A stretch of DNA of 46,614 bases from Prorocentrum cordatum (GCA_963575745.1 CAUYUJ010020721.1:105001-151614); one strand, 5' to 3'; positions 32,887-43,030 are shown, numbered from the stretch's first letter. Made by a program: numbers and translations. The notes: generated from the sequence alone by a model not told the origin.

Positions 32887-33885
32887 CTGCGATCTCCGCT
32901 ACACTCATGCACCACTGACCGTCGTCGCCTTGGCAGTGCAAAATAAAAACATAACCATCATCAAGCACGCCCCCCTTCATCCTCGACTCCTCCCCTTCCC
33001 CTGTCCAACTATCCAGCCTCGTCTGCCTCGTACTCGTACTCGTCGTCCTCGTCCTCAGCCTTCTTGTCCCCTCCTCTCCACCTCCTGCTCCTTTTGCTGC
33101 TGGTGCTCGCCCTCCTGCTCGCGAGGGTTCGCTTCGTCGGGTCGACGTTTTCGGCGTTGGTCTACCCCTTAGACAATGCGTCCCGCTCGTTGCCGCTGAG
33201 GCACCCCTTCTGGGGTCAGGACAGCACGCCGATATCTCGCAGCACTGCTCCCGCAGACTCTGCGAGAACGGCGGGGGTAGCTCTATATTTCTTCAGGGGG
33301 GAGGGGGCAAAACCCTGCCCTGGCGTCGGCCACCGTCCGGGGCCACTGGCCCCGAGCTGGGTCAGCGCAACTTGTCGGCTGGACACGGCTCGGAAAAATA
33401 AAAGACCACGCCCGGACCCTGTCGACGTGTGTGAACGGAAGACGGCTTCGCGTTTCCGTGGGTTCGCGTTTCAGTGGATTTCACCTTTCCCCCTTCCCTC
33501 AGTGGTCGTCTCTCCTCCTCGGGCAGGTCAGCGCAAAGGACATTCGTCGTAAGCCCCTTCCCTTTGTTCCCTTCCCCGACCCGGGGGGGGGGTCCCGGGG
33601 GCGGATCTGGGGGGGGGGGGGGGGGGGGGGCCAGCGGGGAGGTCCCAGGCCCCCCCCCTCCCAGGAGAAGCTGTCATCCCTTAGACTTCCTTCCAACCCT
33701 AAGACGATCCAAGAGGCTTCTCAGACAGCCTCAAAGCAATCCAAAACGCCCAATATGGCCTCAAGACGGCCCCAGAAGCCTCCAAGAGGGAGGTCCCAAG
33801 AAGGCGCCAAGAGGACTTCCTGGAGAGTCCCCATGCAGCAAAAATCTTCCAAATCCATGAGAAAAAAACATACGTTTTTATTACA
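32887..33885. other. Downstream of the methyltransferase: pyrimidine-rich and unique sequence
   Basis: An A-rich patch (32,938-32,950) could be a polyadenylation relic. CT-rich sequence follows to about 33,070, unique sequence to about 33,580, then G-runs (33,609-33,630) and CCCAAGA-type repeat from about 33,700. No gene recognised. Confidence 0.5.
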
Positions 33886-34045
33886 TTCGCCCGCCCGCCT
33901 CGCGACCCGCCCGCGACCCATCGGCCCCTATGACATAGAAGAAACGGCCCTTTCCAGACCCCATCGACCCCCTCTTGGACCCGTTCCAGGGCCTTCAGAG
34001 GGGGCCAAGAGAGCCCCATGACGGCTCCAAGAGGCTCCCAAGAAC

Positions 34046-34073
34046 GGTCACGTGAAGCCTCTCTCGTGGGCCC
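34046..34073. other. GGTCACGTGA hairpin, copy 4 (degenerate)
   Basis: Mirror of copy 3. The left half is intact, the right half (CTCGTGGGCC) is partly lost. Confidence 0.6.
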
Positions 34074-34104
34074 CTGGAGGGCCCCACGAGGTCCCAAACC
34101 AGAC

Positions 34105-34550
34105 ACAATATGTTTTTGGAGCTTTGGGGCCCTCTTGGGGCCCTCTTGGAGCCTTCTCGGGGCCCTGGGCCCTTCCCAGGGCCCTCGGATGGGCCCAAGA
34201 GGGCCCCAAGACGGCCCCAAGAGGCCCCCAAACCAGATAGATCAATGATCTATCTGTTTTTTTTGCGTTTGGGGGCCCTCTTGGGGCCCTCTTGGGGCAT
34301 ATTGGAACCCTCTCGGGGCTCTCTTGGACCCTTTCCAGGACCCTCGGAAAGGCCCAAGAGGGCCCCAAGACGGCACCAAAAGGCCCCCAAACCAGACAGA
34401 TCAGTGATCTATATGTTTTTTTTGCGTTTTGGGGCCCTCTTGGGGCCCTCTTGGGGCATATTGGAACCCTCTCGGGGCTCTCTGGGACCCTTCCCCGGAC
34501 CCTCGGAAAGGCCCAAGAGGGCCCCAAGAAGGCCCCAATATGCCCCCAAG
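34105..34550. repeat. Tandem units of about 160 bp with an AGATAGATCA hairpin
   Basis: 'ggggccctcttggggccctc' units with a hairpin AGATAGATCA-a-TGATCTATCT at 34,235-34,255. A diverged second hairpin starts at 34,394 (AGACAGATCA-g-TGATCTATAT), 159 bp on. Each is followed by a T-run and 'gcgttt'. A third unit lacks the hairpin. Confidence 0.8.
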
Positions 34551-34553
34551 AGC

Positions 34554-34581
34554 GGTCACGCGAAGCCTCTCTCGCGTGACC
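34554..34581. other. GGTCACGCGA hairpin, copy 5
   Basis: Perfect 10-bp stem, mirror of copy 2. Confidence 0.85.
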
Positions 34582-34721
34582 GATCTTGGGGCCCTCTTGG
34601 GAGCCTCATGGGGCCCTCTTCGACCTTCTTGGAGCCCGCTCGGGGCCTTTTCGGACCCGTCCCATGGCCCTCGGAGGAGCCCAGGAAGGCTCCAAGACGG
34701 CTCCAAGAGGCTCCCAAGAGC

Positions 34722-34749
34722 GGTCACACGAACCCTCTCTCGCGTGACC
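34722..34749. other. GGTCACACGA hairpin, copy 6
   Basis: Mirror of copy 1 with one stem mismatch. Confidence 0.8.
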
Positions 34750-35170
34750 GATCTTGGGGCCCTCTTGAAGCCGTCTTGGGGCCCTCTTGGGCCCTTCGTG
34801 CGGCCCTCAGACGGCGCGAGAGGGCCGCAAGACAGCTCCAACAAAGCCCCAAGGGCAAGCACTGAGGGGAACGAACGACTCACCCGCGCCGCGGCCCACC
34901 CGCAACCCACCTGCGACCCGCCCGCGACCCATCGGCGCCGCATGCCGCCCGCGACCCACCCGCGCCGCGACCCGCCCGCGCCGCGACCTACCCGCGCCGC
35001 GACCCACCCGCCGGGACGACGACAACAACGAGCAGAATCCTCACCGCGGAGCCCCACTGCAGCCACGCACCCAGGGACACCGTAAGACCGATCGGCCCCC
35101 TCACTCTAACAAATGATGACGATTACCACTTCATGGAAATGAATAGGTGCACCAATCGTGACCTGGAGAT

Positions 35171-35191
35171 CCTTAGCAATTTTGGTCCAAG
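35171..35191 (+). promoter_or_regulatory. Diverged relic of the dinoflagellate spliced leader
   Basis: CCTTAGCAATTTTGGTCCAA plus G matches the 21-nt leader core (CCGTAGCC, ATTTTGG, CTCAAG) at 17 of 21 positions. The following 'gccgatttgttccag' could be a second, truncated relic in tandem, as described for recycled dinoflagellate genes. It lies 44 bp before the ATG of the next gene. Confidence 0.6.
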
Positions 35192-35235
35192 CCGATTTGT
35201 TCCAGTGCGACCCCACGATCCGACATCTGAAGGCA

Positions 35236-38106
35236 ATGGCGCCTGGCAAACGGGGCGCGCCCAGCGGCAAGGCGGCCAGTGATCCCAAGAAGCCCAAAAG
35301 CGAGGTTGCAAAGAAGTTGGCACTTTGTGCGAGTATGGACGGCATGGAGGTGGGAAGTGCAAACGTTGCGTACAATGCAGCCATGCAAGACATTATCACC
35401 AACGTGTTGGGCCATCCAGTGTTTGAGTCGCTGACAACGGATATGCCGCTGGGCATCGGCCATGGAGGGTTCAAAGAACCATACAACAGTGCGAAGCGCA
35501 AGACAGCAATGGAGAAGGAAGGCATGTACGAGGCGAGTTGCAATCTCGCTTGGTGCAACATGTTCTGGTCGCCAGACAGCGGTATGCCCCGGAGCATGAG
35601 TCGCGTCCGGCGGCTCGCCGACGCCTTGTTCCCTGCGGGCAGGCCGCCAGTGATGCCGCACACGCTCGTAGTCTACTTGGACGGCAAGGACAAAGACCCT
35701 CTCTCCATGGTCGGCAACAACAAGCTCGTTTCACCGATCGAGATCCCGCACGCTTTGTGGCTGAGGACCCACGAGATGATCGAGGCTGGGGAGTCTGATG
35801 AAGTTCTGGGTGAGTTCCACAAGTGCTTCTGCACCGTGACGTTGCGCTTCCAGCTTTTCGACGGCAAGAAGGAGCTCCATTTCGAAGCTATCAACATCAG
35901 GGACCAGTCCGTGGACATCGCAAAAGAGTTAGAGAGGACTGTGTGTCAGCGAATCCTCGAGGTCATGGAGACGAAGGCCATGCTGGAGAAGGCGAACGGT
36001 GGCAAGAGCATCGGCGTGAAAGCGCTGGAGCTCGAGTACAAGAAGCACACGAAACATGGGGCCAAGAACATCGTCACAGACAGCTTCATCGAGCAAGCGG
36101 CAACTGTGAACAAGAACCTTCTGTCTGTGCCGGCCTGCAGAGAGATTATGGAGCGCTTCGAGGACCGCTACGGCGCCAAGCACTCGCTGAACAACATCAC
36201 GATCTTGTCATCTTTGGTTTACCGGGTCAAGAGCTCCGAGCACTTGCAACACATCATGGCTCAATTATACGACGAGGTCTGCCATGGGAACCGGTCGCCG
36301 ACGGACATGTCCAAGACGGTGTTGCTGGGGAAGGCGAGGGATTCGAAGGGCTACGCGGAAGTATGCATTCGAAAACTTGAGCTCTCCAAGCTGGTGCACT
36401 CCAAATGCGTGGCGCTGGGCGTGACGCCGGATGGCCTGGCCCGCATGGCCGAGGTTATGGAGTCACATGACAGATTCCGGGCGATGTGTGGCTCAGCCGC
36501 CCTCAAGGTTGAGCAAGCGTGGCTCGGCGCTCTTTCACACGCAGATCAGATGGCCGTGCTTCTCGTCGTCGACGTGAAGTACGGGCACGACTCGGACGCT
36601 GATATTCTGTCCACCCTCACTTCGAAATCAGCGACCGACTTGCTCGACGAGGACCCCGTGAAGAGCCGGTTGAAGGAGATCCAGGACGCCCTGAAAGATG
36701 AGGATGATCAACTCCCAGGAGTCACCGCAGAAACGACGCCCTCGAACGAGCCCGAGGCCGTGTCACTCAGCAACATTTGGAAGCTCACGTCCGACCAGGG
36801 CTGCGAGGATAGCCAGATGTCCGGCTGGGCCCATCCAGAGCTGGCAAAGTCCGATCCTGAGCTCCAGATTTCCGAGTACCGCCAGTATACCGAGAATATT
36901 GTCTCGCGCTACGTGACGACAATTGTGGAGCCAGCCTCCGCCTCGGCCTTCGCCGACGTCCTTCGCGCGAGCAGCACGGGTTCGCTGCGGGGATCGGAGA
37001 AGGGTTACATCGTCGTGAACTACGACACGAAGCAGACGGGGGAGACGGTTACCCATCCACATATACGAGTTCCTGGGTTGCGTGCAAATGGCCACTTGAG
37101 CAAGCTCGTCGGCGGCCTCTGCATGTCGCGGGGCGCGAAAGGAGAGACGTGGCAGGAACTCGCAGATGGGGGCGTGTTCCTGCTATGGGACGGGGGCAAA
37201 GCGGGGAACGAGGCAGCGCTGATGGCTGGCTTCAAGAACCCCGAGGCGAACAAGAAGTGCGACCTCACCCGCCAGACATACTACGTGCAGTACACGGACA
37301 GCAGCATCGAGCGCCGCCGCGAGCGCGTCACGAAGAACACGCCCCTCAACTGCGTAGAGCGCGTCCATATGGTATCTGGCTCCGCCCCCAAGCTGTCCGA
37401 GAATGACCGCAAGCACTACGGGGGCAGCAATCGCAGCAATTTCGTAGGTCCTGTAGTCTTGCCACCGCACGCGGAGCTGGCGAGCGCAACGTTCAAGGAG
37501 AAGGTGAAGATGTTGGGCAAAACTCGCTTCGACGTTGGAGGTGAGACGCCGGGCTTCGACAAGTCGGCGCCTAAGCAGAAGCGCGACGACGATGATGTCG
37601 AACCGGTTGCGTACCACGCCGGGTGCCCCGAGCTCTACGAGTGTTTTGGCGAGGCCGTGAGTGTCAAGGCGTGGATTGACTTGACTGCGATGGACCCTAC
37701 TCTTGCGGTGACGGCGGTGAAGAACCGCGTGCCGTACTTCGGCGTGACCCTGACGCCCGAGCACCAGAAGTGGTTCGACGACAAGGTCTGCGACCTCCTC
37801 TTCCAGTCGATGAAGGACCCCACGAGCCCGTTCTACAAGCCCGGCTTGGCAGCCATTCTCTCTGCGATCAGCTCGAGCAGCAGCGCGCCCGGACACCCGG
37901 CGCCAAAGCCCAAGGCGAACCCGAAGCCAAAGGGGAAGGCCAAGGGGAAGGCCAAAGGGACGGCCAAGGCCAAGGCCGAGTCGGCGGCCGAGAAGCTCAA
38001 GAAGCAGCTGGCAGAGCTGCGCGGGGCGGCGAACGAGGAAGAGGAGGAGGAGGAGGAAGATGGCGACGAGGGCGAGGACGAGGAGAACGCTGAAGAGCAG
38101 GACTGA
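35236..38106 (+). CDS. Unknown 956-aa protein with lysine-rich and acidic tail
   Basis: Single open exon. The start is the first ATG after the leader relic (the frame is open slightly further up to a GTG). I do not recognise the family; I infer a dinoflagellate-specific expansion. The N-terminus is basic (PKKPKSEVAKK, a possible nuclear signal). The body has conserved-looking stretches, e.g. HTLVVYLDGKDKDPLS, FEAINIRDQSVDIAKELE and YHAGCPELYECFGEAV. Near residues 885-930 there is a K/P/A/G-rich segment (PKPKANPKPKGKAKGKAKG), then a short helix (EKLKKQLAELRG) and a final run of about 24 acidic residues. Basic-plus-acidic tails suggest nuclear or chromatin contact, which is speculation. Intronless plus leader relic indicates a retrocopy. 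It is intact, without stops over 2.9 kb. It lies between the methyltransferase module and the right outer arm, transcribed in the same direction as its neighbours. Confidence 0.85.
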   Translation: MAPGKRGAPSGKAASDPKKPKSEVAKKLALCASMDGMEVGSANVAYNAAMQDIITNVLGHPVFESLTTDMPLGIGHGGFKEPYNSAKRKTAMEKEGMYEASCNLAWCNMFWSPDSGMPRSMSRVRRLADALFPAGRPPVMPHTLVVYLDGKDKDPLSMVGNNKLVSPIEIPHALWLRTHEMIEAGESDEVLGEFHKCFCTVTLRFQLFDGKKELHFEAINIRDQSVDIAKELERTVCQRILEVMETKAMLEKANGGKSIGVKALELEYKKHTKHGAKNIVTDSFIEQAATVNKNLLSVPACREIMERFEDRYGAKHSLNNITILSSLVYRVKSSEHLQHIMAQLYDEVCHGNRSPTDMSKTVLLGKARDSKGYAEVCIRKLELSKLVHSKCVALGVTPDGLARMAEVMESHDRFRAMCGSAALKVEQAWLGALSHADQMAVLLVVDVKYGHDSDADILSTLTSKSATDLLDEDPVKSRLKEIQDALKDEDDQLPGVTAETTPSNEPEAVSLSNIWKLTSDQGCEDSQMSGWAHPELAKSDPELQISEYRQYTENIVSRYVTTIVEPASASAFADVLRASSTGSLRGSEKGYIVVNYDTKQTGETVTHPHIRVPGLRANGHLSKLVGGLCMSRGAKGETWQELADGGVFLLWDGGKAGNEAALMAGFKNPEANKKCDLTRQTYYVQYTDSSIERRRERVTKNTPLNCVERVHMVSGSAPKLSENDRKHYGGSNRSNFVGPVVLPPHAELASATFKEKVKMLGKTRFDVGGETPGFDKSAPKQKRDDDDVEPVAYHAGCPELYECFGEAVSVKAWIDLTAMDPTLAVTAVKNRVPYFGVTLTPEHQKWFDDKVCDLLFQSMKDPTSPFYKPGLAAILSAISSSSSAPGHPAPKPKANPKPKGKAKGKAKGTAKAKAESAAEKLKKQLAELRGAANEEEEEEEEDGDEGEDEENAEEQD

Positions 38107-38181
38107 GGACGACCGAGCCGGCGCAGCAGGGCCGACGGGGCGCGAGGCACCAACAGACGCAAGCAGCGATGCACAGCAGGA

Positions 38182-38331
38182 GCATCGGTGGGAGATTTTG
38201 GACATACCTCGTGTTTTGTAGCGGCTCACGGGGCGTATTGAATCTCCAGTGCCCGCGCATCGGTAGGAGATTTTGGACATACCTCTCGTGTTGTGTAGCA
38301 GCTCGCGGGGCGTAGTGAGTCTCGCAAGTGT
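38182..38331. repeat. Two tandem copies of a 75-bp unit
   Basis: Both copies start 'gcatcggt.ggagattttgg' and include 'acatacctc', 'gtagc.gctc.cggggcgta'. They sit between the 956-aa gene and the inner edge of the right arm. Confidence 0.9.
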
Positions 38332-38345
38332 CATGCACACGCGCG

Positions 38346-38375
38346 CGCATGTGTATATTTATATATGTGTACACG

Positions 38376-38411
<36 letters not shown>

Positions 38412-41400
38412 CATACGCACATCCTAGAAGACAGCTGCGAGCCGCAGTAAGGACGCGTGTGTGGTATATTATATGTATAGTTATGTGTAGCTGCGTATGT
38501 ATCACATGCATTGCGCTGCTGTCGGGGCCCGAGTCGGCCCGCTCCGGGGGCAAAAACGGGGGCGTCAAGATTTTTGAAAATATTGACGCCCGGATTCTGC
38601 CCCTTTGTCCTCCTCCATTTTTCCAGAGCCGAGTCGGCCCGCTCCGGGGGCAACAGACTGGGCGTCGTGATGTTTCAACGTATTGCGACACAGATTCTGA
38701 TCTCTTCGTGGTAGGTTCCGTTGGGTTCCCTCCTGAAGCCCCCCTGGGGCCTTCTTGGAGCCCTGTTGGGCCACTCCGTGACGACCAGGGAGGGCCCAGG
38801 AGGGTTCCAAGAGGGCTCCGAGAGGGCACCAACGGAACTTCGTGGTAAGTTCCATCGGGTTCCCAAAGGGCCCCAAGAGGGCTTCAAGAGGGCCAACATC
38901 CTAACGCAAATTCAACACAACCTGGTCCCAAGCAAGGAAGCGGTTTGTGTTACATGTGTTGAATCTGGGGCCCATCTTGGAGCCCTCTCGGGGTCCTTCT
39001 CAAGTGCTGCGAGAGCCCGCTGAGGGCTCCAAGAGGGCCCAACATGCAACGCAGACTTAGCACAAACCGCTTCCTTGTTGGTGTGTGTTACATGTGTATT
39101 GCATATTGGGGCCCGGGGCCCTCTCGGGGCCCTCTTAAAGCACTTGGAGAGCCCGTAGGGTTGGTGAGTTCCGCTGGGCGCCTTCCAATAATCCTCGCGG
39201 AACCCTGTGGGGCCACTCCAAGACGACCCGGGGGGGGCCCAGAAATGCCAGGCCCCTCTTGGAACCCCCTTGGGGCTTTCCGAGACGGCACTGCAAGCCC
39301 CGAGAGGGACCCGATTCACGCGATGCTCTCGCAGTTTTCCTCCTACTCCTCATCATTCTCCTTTTCGTGGCATGGGGCGGAAAGGGCGAAGGGGAGACTG
39401 TAAAGGCAAAGGTCAGAGGTGAAGTTCTCGACCCAGTCATGTGACATCTGTCTTCTGACGGTGGGGCCAACCTACCCATCTCAATCCTGGGATTGATGTG
39501 GGTACTTTTGCCCTGGGCGGCCCTGAAGTCCAGGGCGAAACTGGACGGCCCTGAGGCCCTATCCGCTCTGGACCCAAAGGGGGCCGCAGGAGGGTCCCAC
39601 GTGAGCCCCAAAGGTGCGCAGCGCAACGGCCGTTGCGCATCTTTGGGGGTCGCCTTCGGGCCTCAGCCCTCCTGTGGAGCCCTTTCGGGCCCTCCCAGGC
39701 CACCTTGGAGGGGCCCAAGAGGGTCACAAGAGCGCCCCAAAGACGGCCGTCGCACGTGTCGGGGGCCCTCTTGGAGCCCCTTTGGGGCGCTCCCCGGCCG
39801 TCCTGTAGGGGCCCCGAGAAAGTTGAGAGGAGGCCCCAGGGGTGAACATAGCCGAAGCCTCGAGTCATATGCACCACTGGGGCCCCTCCTGGACTCTCTC
39901 TTTCGGGCCTCCCCGAAGGGTTCCAGGGGTCTATGTGGCCAAAGCCTCGAATTATATACGCCACTGGGGTCCTCCTGGGTGCCCCTTGGATCCCTCTTGG
40001 GGCCCTCCTGGGCCGTTCTGGGACCATCTTGACGCCCTCATGGATGGTGACCTCCACAGAAGCCCCACTGGGTCCTCCCAGGCCGTTTTGTCTTGGAGGG
40101 GCCGATGCAGCCCAAGAGGGCCTCGTCCCCCCTTTTTATCAAGCCTTTCCAGGGCCGGGAACCTTCGATTGAAGAGTTACCATTTTCTGAAAGTAAGGGT
40201 TCCCGGCTTGGGATAAATTTGGGAAAGGAGGGGAACGCGAGGGTTCTCCGCCCTGGGAGTGAGGGGGGACAAGGGAGGGGGGGCAGGGGCCCGGCGGCCC
40301 CCAGAAGGAAGTTGCACTTTCACTTGGAGCCCTCCTCGGCCGTCTTGGAGGGGCCCGTTCTCCCCCCCGTGGCGGGCCGCCGTCCCCGTGGCGGGGCCGC
40401 CGTGGAAGCGCCGCCCCTGCGGGGAAAAGTGGCACTTTCACTTTTCCACCCCGTTGTGAAAGTGCCACCCTGCCGCCTGGATCACCAGCTCTTCGAGCCC
40501 TCCTGGGGCCCTCTCGGCGGCTTGGGGGCTCTCTTGGGGCCCTGGGGTGGGCGGGGCACCCCATAGATAGAGCCGCCTCCGCCTCCTCCCCCGCCTGCCC
40601 CCGGTCCCCCCCCCCGCCGCTCCTCCCCTCCCCTCCATGTGCCGCTGCCTGTTCTCGCCTCCCCTCCCTTTTGCCCTCCTCTCCTCCCTTCCCCCCTCCT
40701 TGTCCTGCCTCTGCCCTCGGCCGCCGGAGCCCCGCCTGGAGGCTCGCGGAGTCGACGGCGATCAAGGGCGCGGAGGGCCTCCAGGGCCCTGCGCCGCCCC
40801 GCGCGGCGCGCGCCGCTCCCAGGAAGGGGGGGGGGGGAACGGAAGGAGAGGCGGGGGCAGGAGAGGGGGCGGGGAGCAGGGGGAGGAGGGAGGAGAGGAG
40901 GGAGGAGAGGAGGGAGGGAGGGAAGGAGGGAGGAGGAGGAGGGGGAGGAGGAGGAGGGGGGAAGGGGAGCGGAGAAGGCCAAGCCAGACAAGCGCTCCAA
41001 AGGAACAGGCTCTTTGCTGTTTTCCACGCCCAACGCCAAACGAGGAGGCCACGACGCGCCAAATGCGCACCGAAACTCGCTGTCAGAAACTGTCCGGCGA
41101 GCGTGGCCGAAACTCGGGCCACGGGTTCGGGCAAGGAGGAGAGGAGGAGGAGGAGGAGGAGGAGGAGGAGGAGGAGGAGGAGGGAAAGGAGGAGGAGGAA
41201 AAGGAGGAGGAGGAAAAGGAGGAGGAGGAGGAAAAGGAGGAGGAGAAGAAAAAGGAGGGAAGAGGGAAGGGGGGTATTCCGTGACAGCTACGCTCTCGAG
41301 CAACCGCCCGAATCCCGAGGCTTTTGATTTTTGTTCAGAGCCCTCGGCCCCTGGGGGCCCCTTCTGGGGCCCAGGACCGCGCAATAACCGATTTGGGATT

Positions 41401-42055
41401 CATGCACGCGTGGGAAGGGGTCGCGAGCTCCAGGGACCAGCGACTCGAAAAAACGAGTCGTCGGAGGTCTAGGGCGGTCCCAAGACGAACCCGTTGCGAC
41501 CCTACGACTCCGAACGGGAGGGGGTCGAGAGCTCCAGGCACCCGCGACTCGAAAAAACGAATCGTCGGAGGTCCGGGACGGCCCCAAGACGACCCCGGCG
41601 CGACCCCACGACCCCAACAGGGCAGCGAGACGAACCCGACCGAACTGATGCTACTCCGTGTCCCCGATTTGACCCTATGCTTCCGAGATGGCCCCGTGAC
41701 CTCAAGATGGCCTCGAGATTGCCCCAAGAAGACCCCGTGAACCCTGTATGACCCCAAGATTGCCCCACCACTGCCCCAAGATGACCCCGTGAACCTTACC
41801 TGACCCCAAGTTTGCCCCATTACGGCTGCCTTCAGCCCTTGCTCTAGGCCTGGGCCGATAGGACGGATGGGGGCGTTGGCCCGTGCATGGCAGAAGACCG
41901 AATCCCCGACAGAAGCCGAACCCATCGTTTCTCTGATAGCGGAGACGGAGGATTGGAGGAGGATGCGCTAGGTCGCATTGCCACCTCGGTCCCGCCACGG
42001 CCTGGCCCCCACTGGGCCCGGCGCGGTGTTTCCAATCCGCTTGAGCACCGGCCAG
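38346..42055 (-). repeat. Right arm of the giant inverted repeat (3.7 kb)
   Basis: Reverse-complement partner of 21,104-25,000. The inner edge is in 'cgcatgtgtatattta'; the outer edge is GCTTGAGCACCGGCCAG. It carries an AT dinucleotide run (38,378-38,404) where the left arm has TATATG hexamers. Single copies replace the left arm's 91-bp duplication and its extra segment of about 72 bp. Open frames throughout are mirror images of those in the left arm and are not supported as genes. Confidence 0.9.
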
Positions 42056-42600
42056 CTTCCCGGCCGCGGTCCTGCGCGAGGCGCCTCGGCAGACATGGCG
42101 GGTTCTGCGCACCTTCTGCCCATGCCCCCCCCGGGATGGAGCCAGCAATCAGGTGCCGGCCAAACTCGCACACCAATGCCGCAGGGCGCAGGAAGGACAA
42201 GAAACGTCAAGGTACCCCGTGCGCACAGGAGCCCAGCGCGCCGCACGGCCCCTCCCCCAAATGGGCCGGGACCCCACACCCGGAGCCTCACAGGGTCAAG
42301 CCCCCGTCCGTGCACACCCGTGCCCCGCAACGGAGGCAAGAGCCGTCTCCGCATGCCGCTGGGCAGCTCTGTAGACGCAGCGCTGCGCACGGGCCCGGCC
42401 CTCCAGGGGGACGTAGGGGGGTGGGGCACCGGCGTACTTGCCCGCGGCCGCTCCGCTTGCGCCGAGGAGCCTGCCCCAAGACGGCCCCCAAGACGGCTCC
42501 CAAAGGCCTTAAGAAAGCTCCTGGATGGCTCCAGCAGGCCTCCAATGGGCTCCTAGAGCGAAGGATCCGCCAAGGTCTTTCTGATTGACTTCTCGAAGCG
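42056..42600. other. Right flank of the 21-kb unit, no gene recognised
   Basis: Begins CTTC, a direct copy of the four bases before the left end. GC-rich unique sequence to about 42,470, then a short CCCAAGACGGC array (42,474-42,545). Confidence 0.5.
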
Positions 42601-42604
42601 TACT

Positions 42605-43030
42605 GCTGCACACTCGTTTGTGGATCGTTTCTGGATGCGCATGCGGGCTTTTGGGTACGCAGGCGCACGAAGCGAGTCCGACGCCAGGCAAGCAGGGGCA
42701 GGCTATGCCACCTGCGAAGGAAAAAAACAGGGCAGTGATTGAACGAGCAGTCCGTGCCGAAGGCGGAGGCCGCGCTTACCTAGGGTGGTGAAGGCGGCGA
42801 ACCAGAGCGCCGAGCATGCCGGCTTGTGGGGATATTTTTTTTTGTCAGCGGGCGCACGAGTGAAGCAGTCGCCGAGAGGGTAGTCCGGGGCACGGGCCGT
42901 GTGTGGGGATACTTTTTTTGTTGAGCGGCCCGCAAGGAAAAGTCCAGAGGGCGTGTTGATCAGGCAAACTGGGGCACAGAGCCAGATAATTGGTGCACAT
43001 GCAGGTGTGTGGGGATACGCGAAGCGTCAA
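42605..43030. repeat. Dispersed repeat block abutting esterase exon 1
   Basis: Three segments correspond, in the same order, to pieces of 16,380-18,610: 42,605-42,735 with 16,380-16,500 ('acgaagcgagtc.gacgcc', 'gcaggct..gccacc'); 42,822-42,850 with 16,927-16,960; and 42,895-43,030 with 18,465-18,612. The last ends 'gggatacgcgaagcgtc', immediately beside the exon 1 boundary. Confidence 0.75.

Larger units (their letters stand above)
33886..35108 (-). mobile_element. Right inverted arm of the methyltransferase module (hAT-like end)
   Basis: Reverse-complement partner of the left arm, ending CCCTCACTCTA at 35,108. Extra sequence (34,080-34,490) made of CCCTCTTGGGG repeats separates the two matching blocks. 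Flanking bases are CAACATAT on the left and ACAAATGA on the right, not a clean 8-bp duplication; a shifted comparison (AACATATC against AACAAATG) gives 6 of 8. Confidence 0.7.

Noticed and set aside
37183-38340. Minus-strand frame of 385 codons
   Set aside because: Shadow of the 956-aa gene in GC-rich DNA; composition is R/L/A-rich without domains.
21104-42055. LTR retrotransposon interpretation of the large repeats
   Set aside because: The repeats are inverted, not direct, and no reverse transcriptase, integrase, protease or gag-like sequence was found between them.
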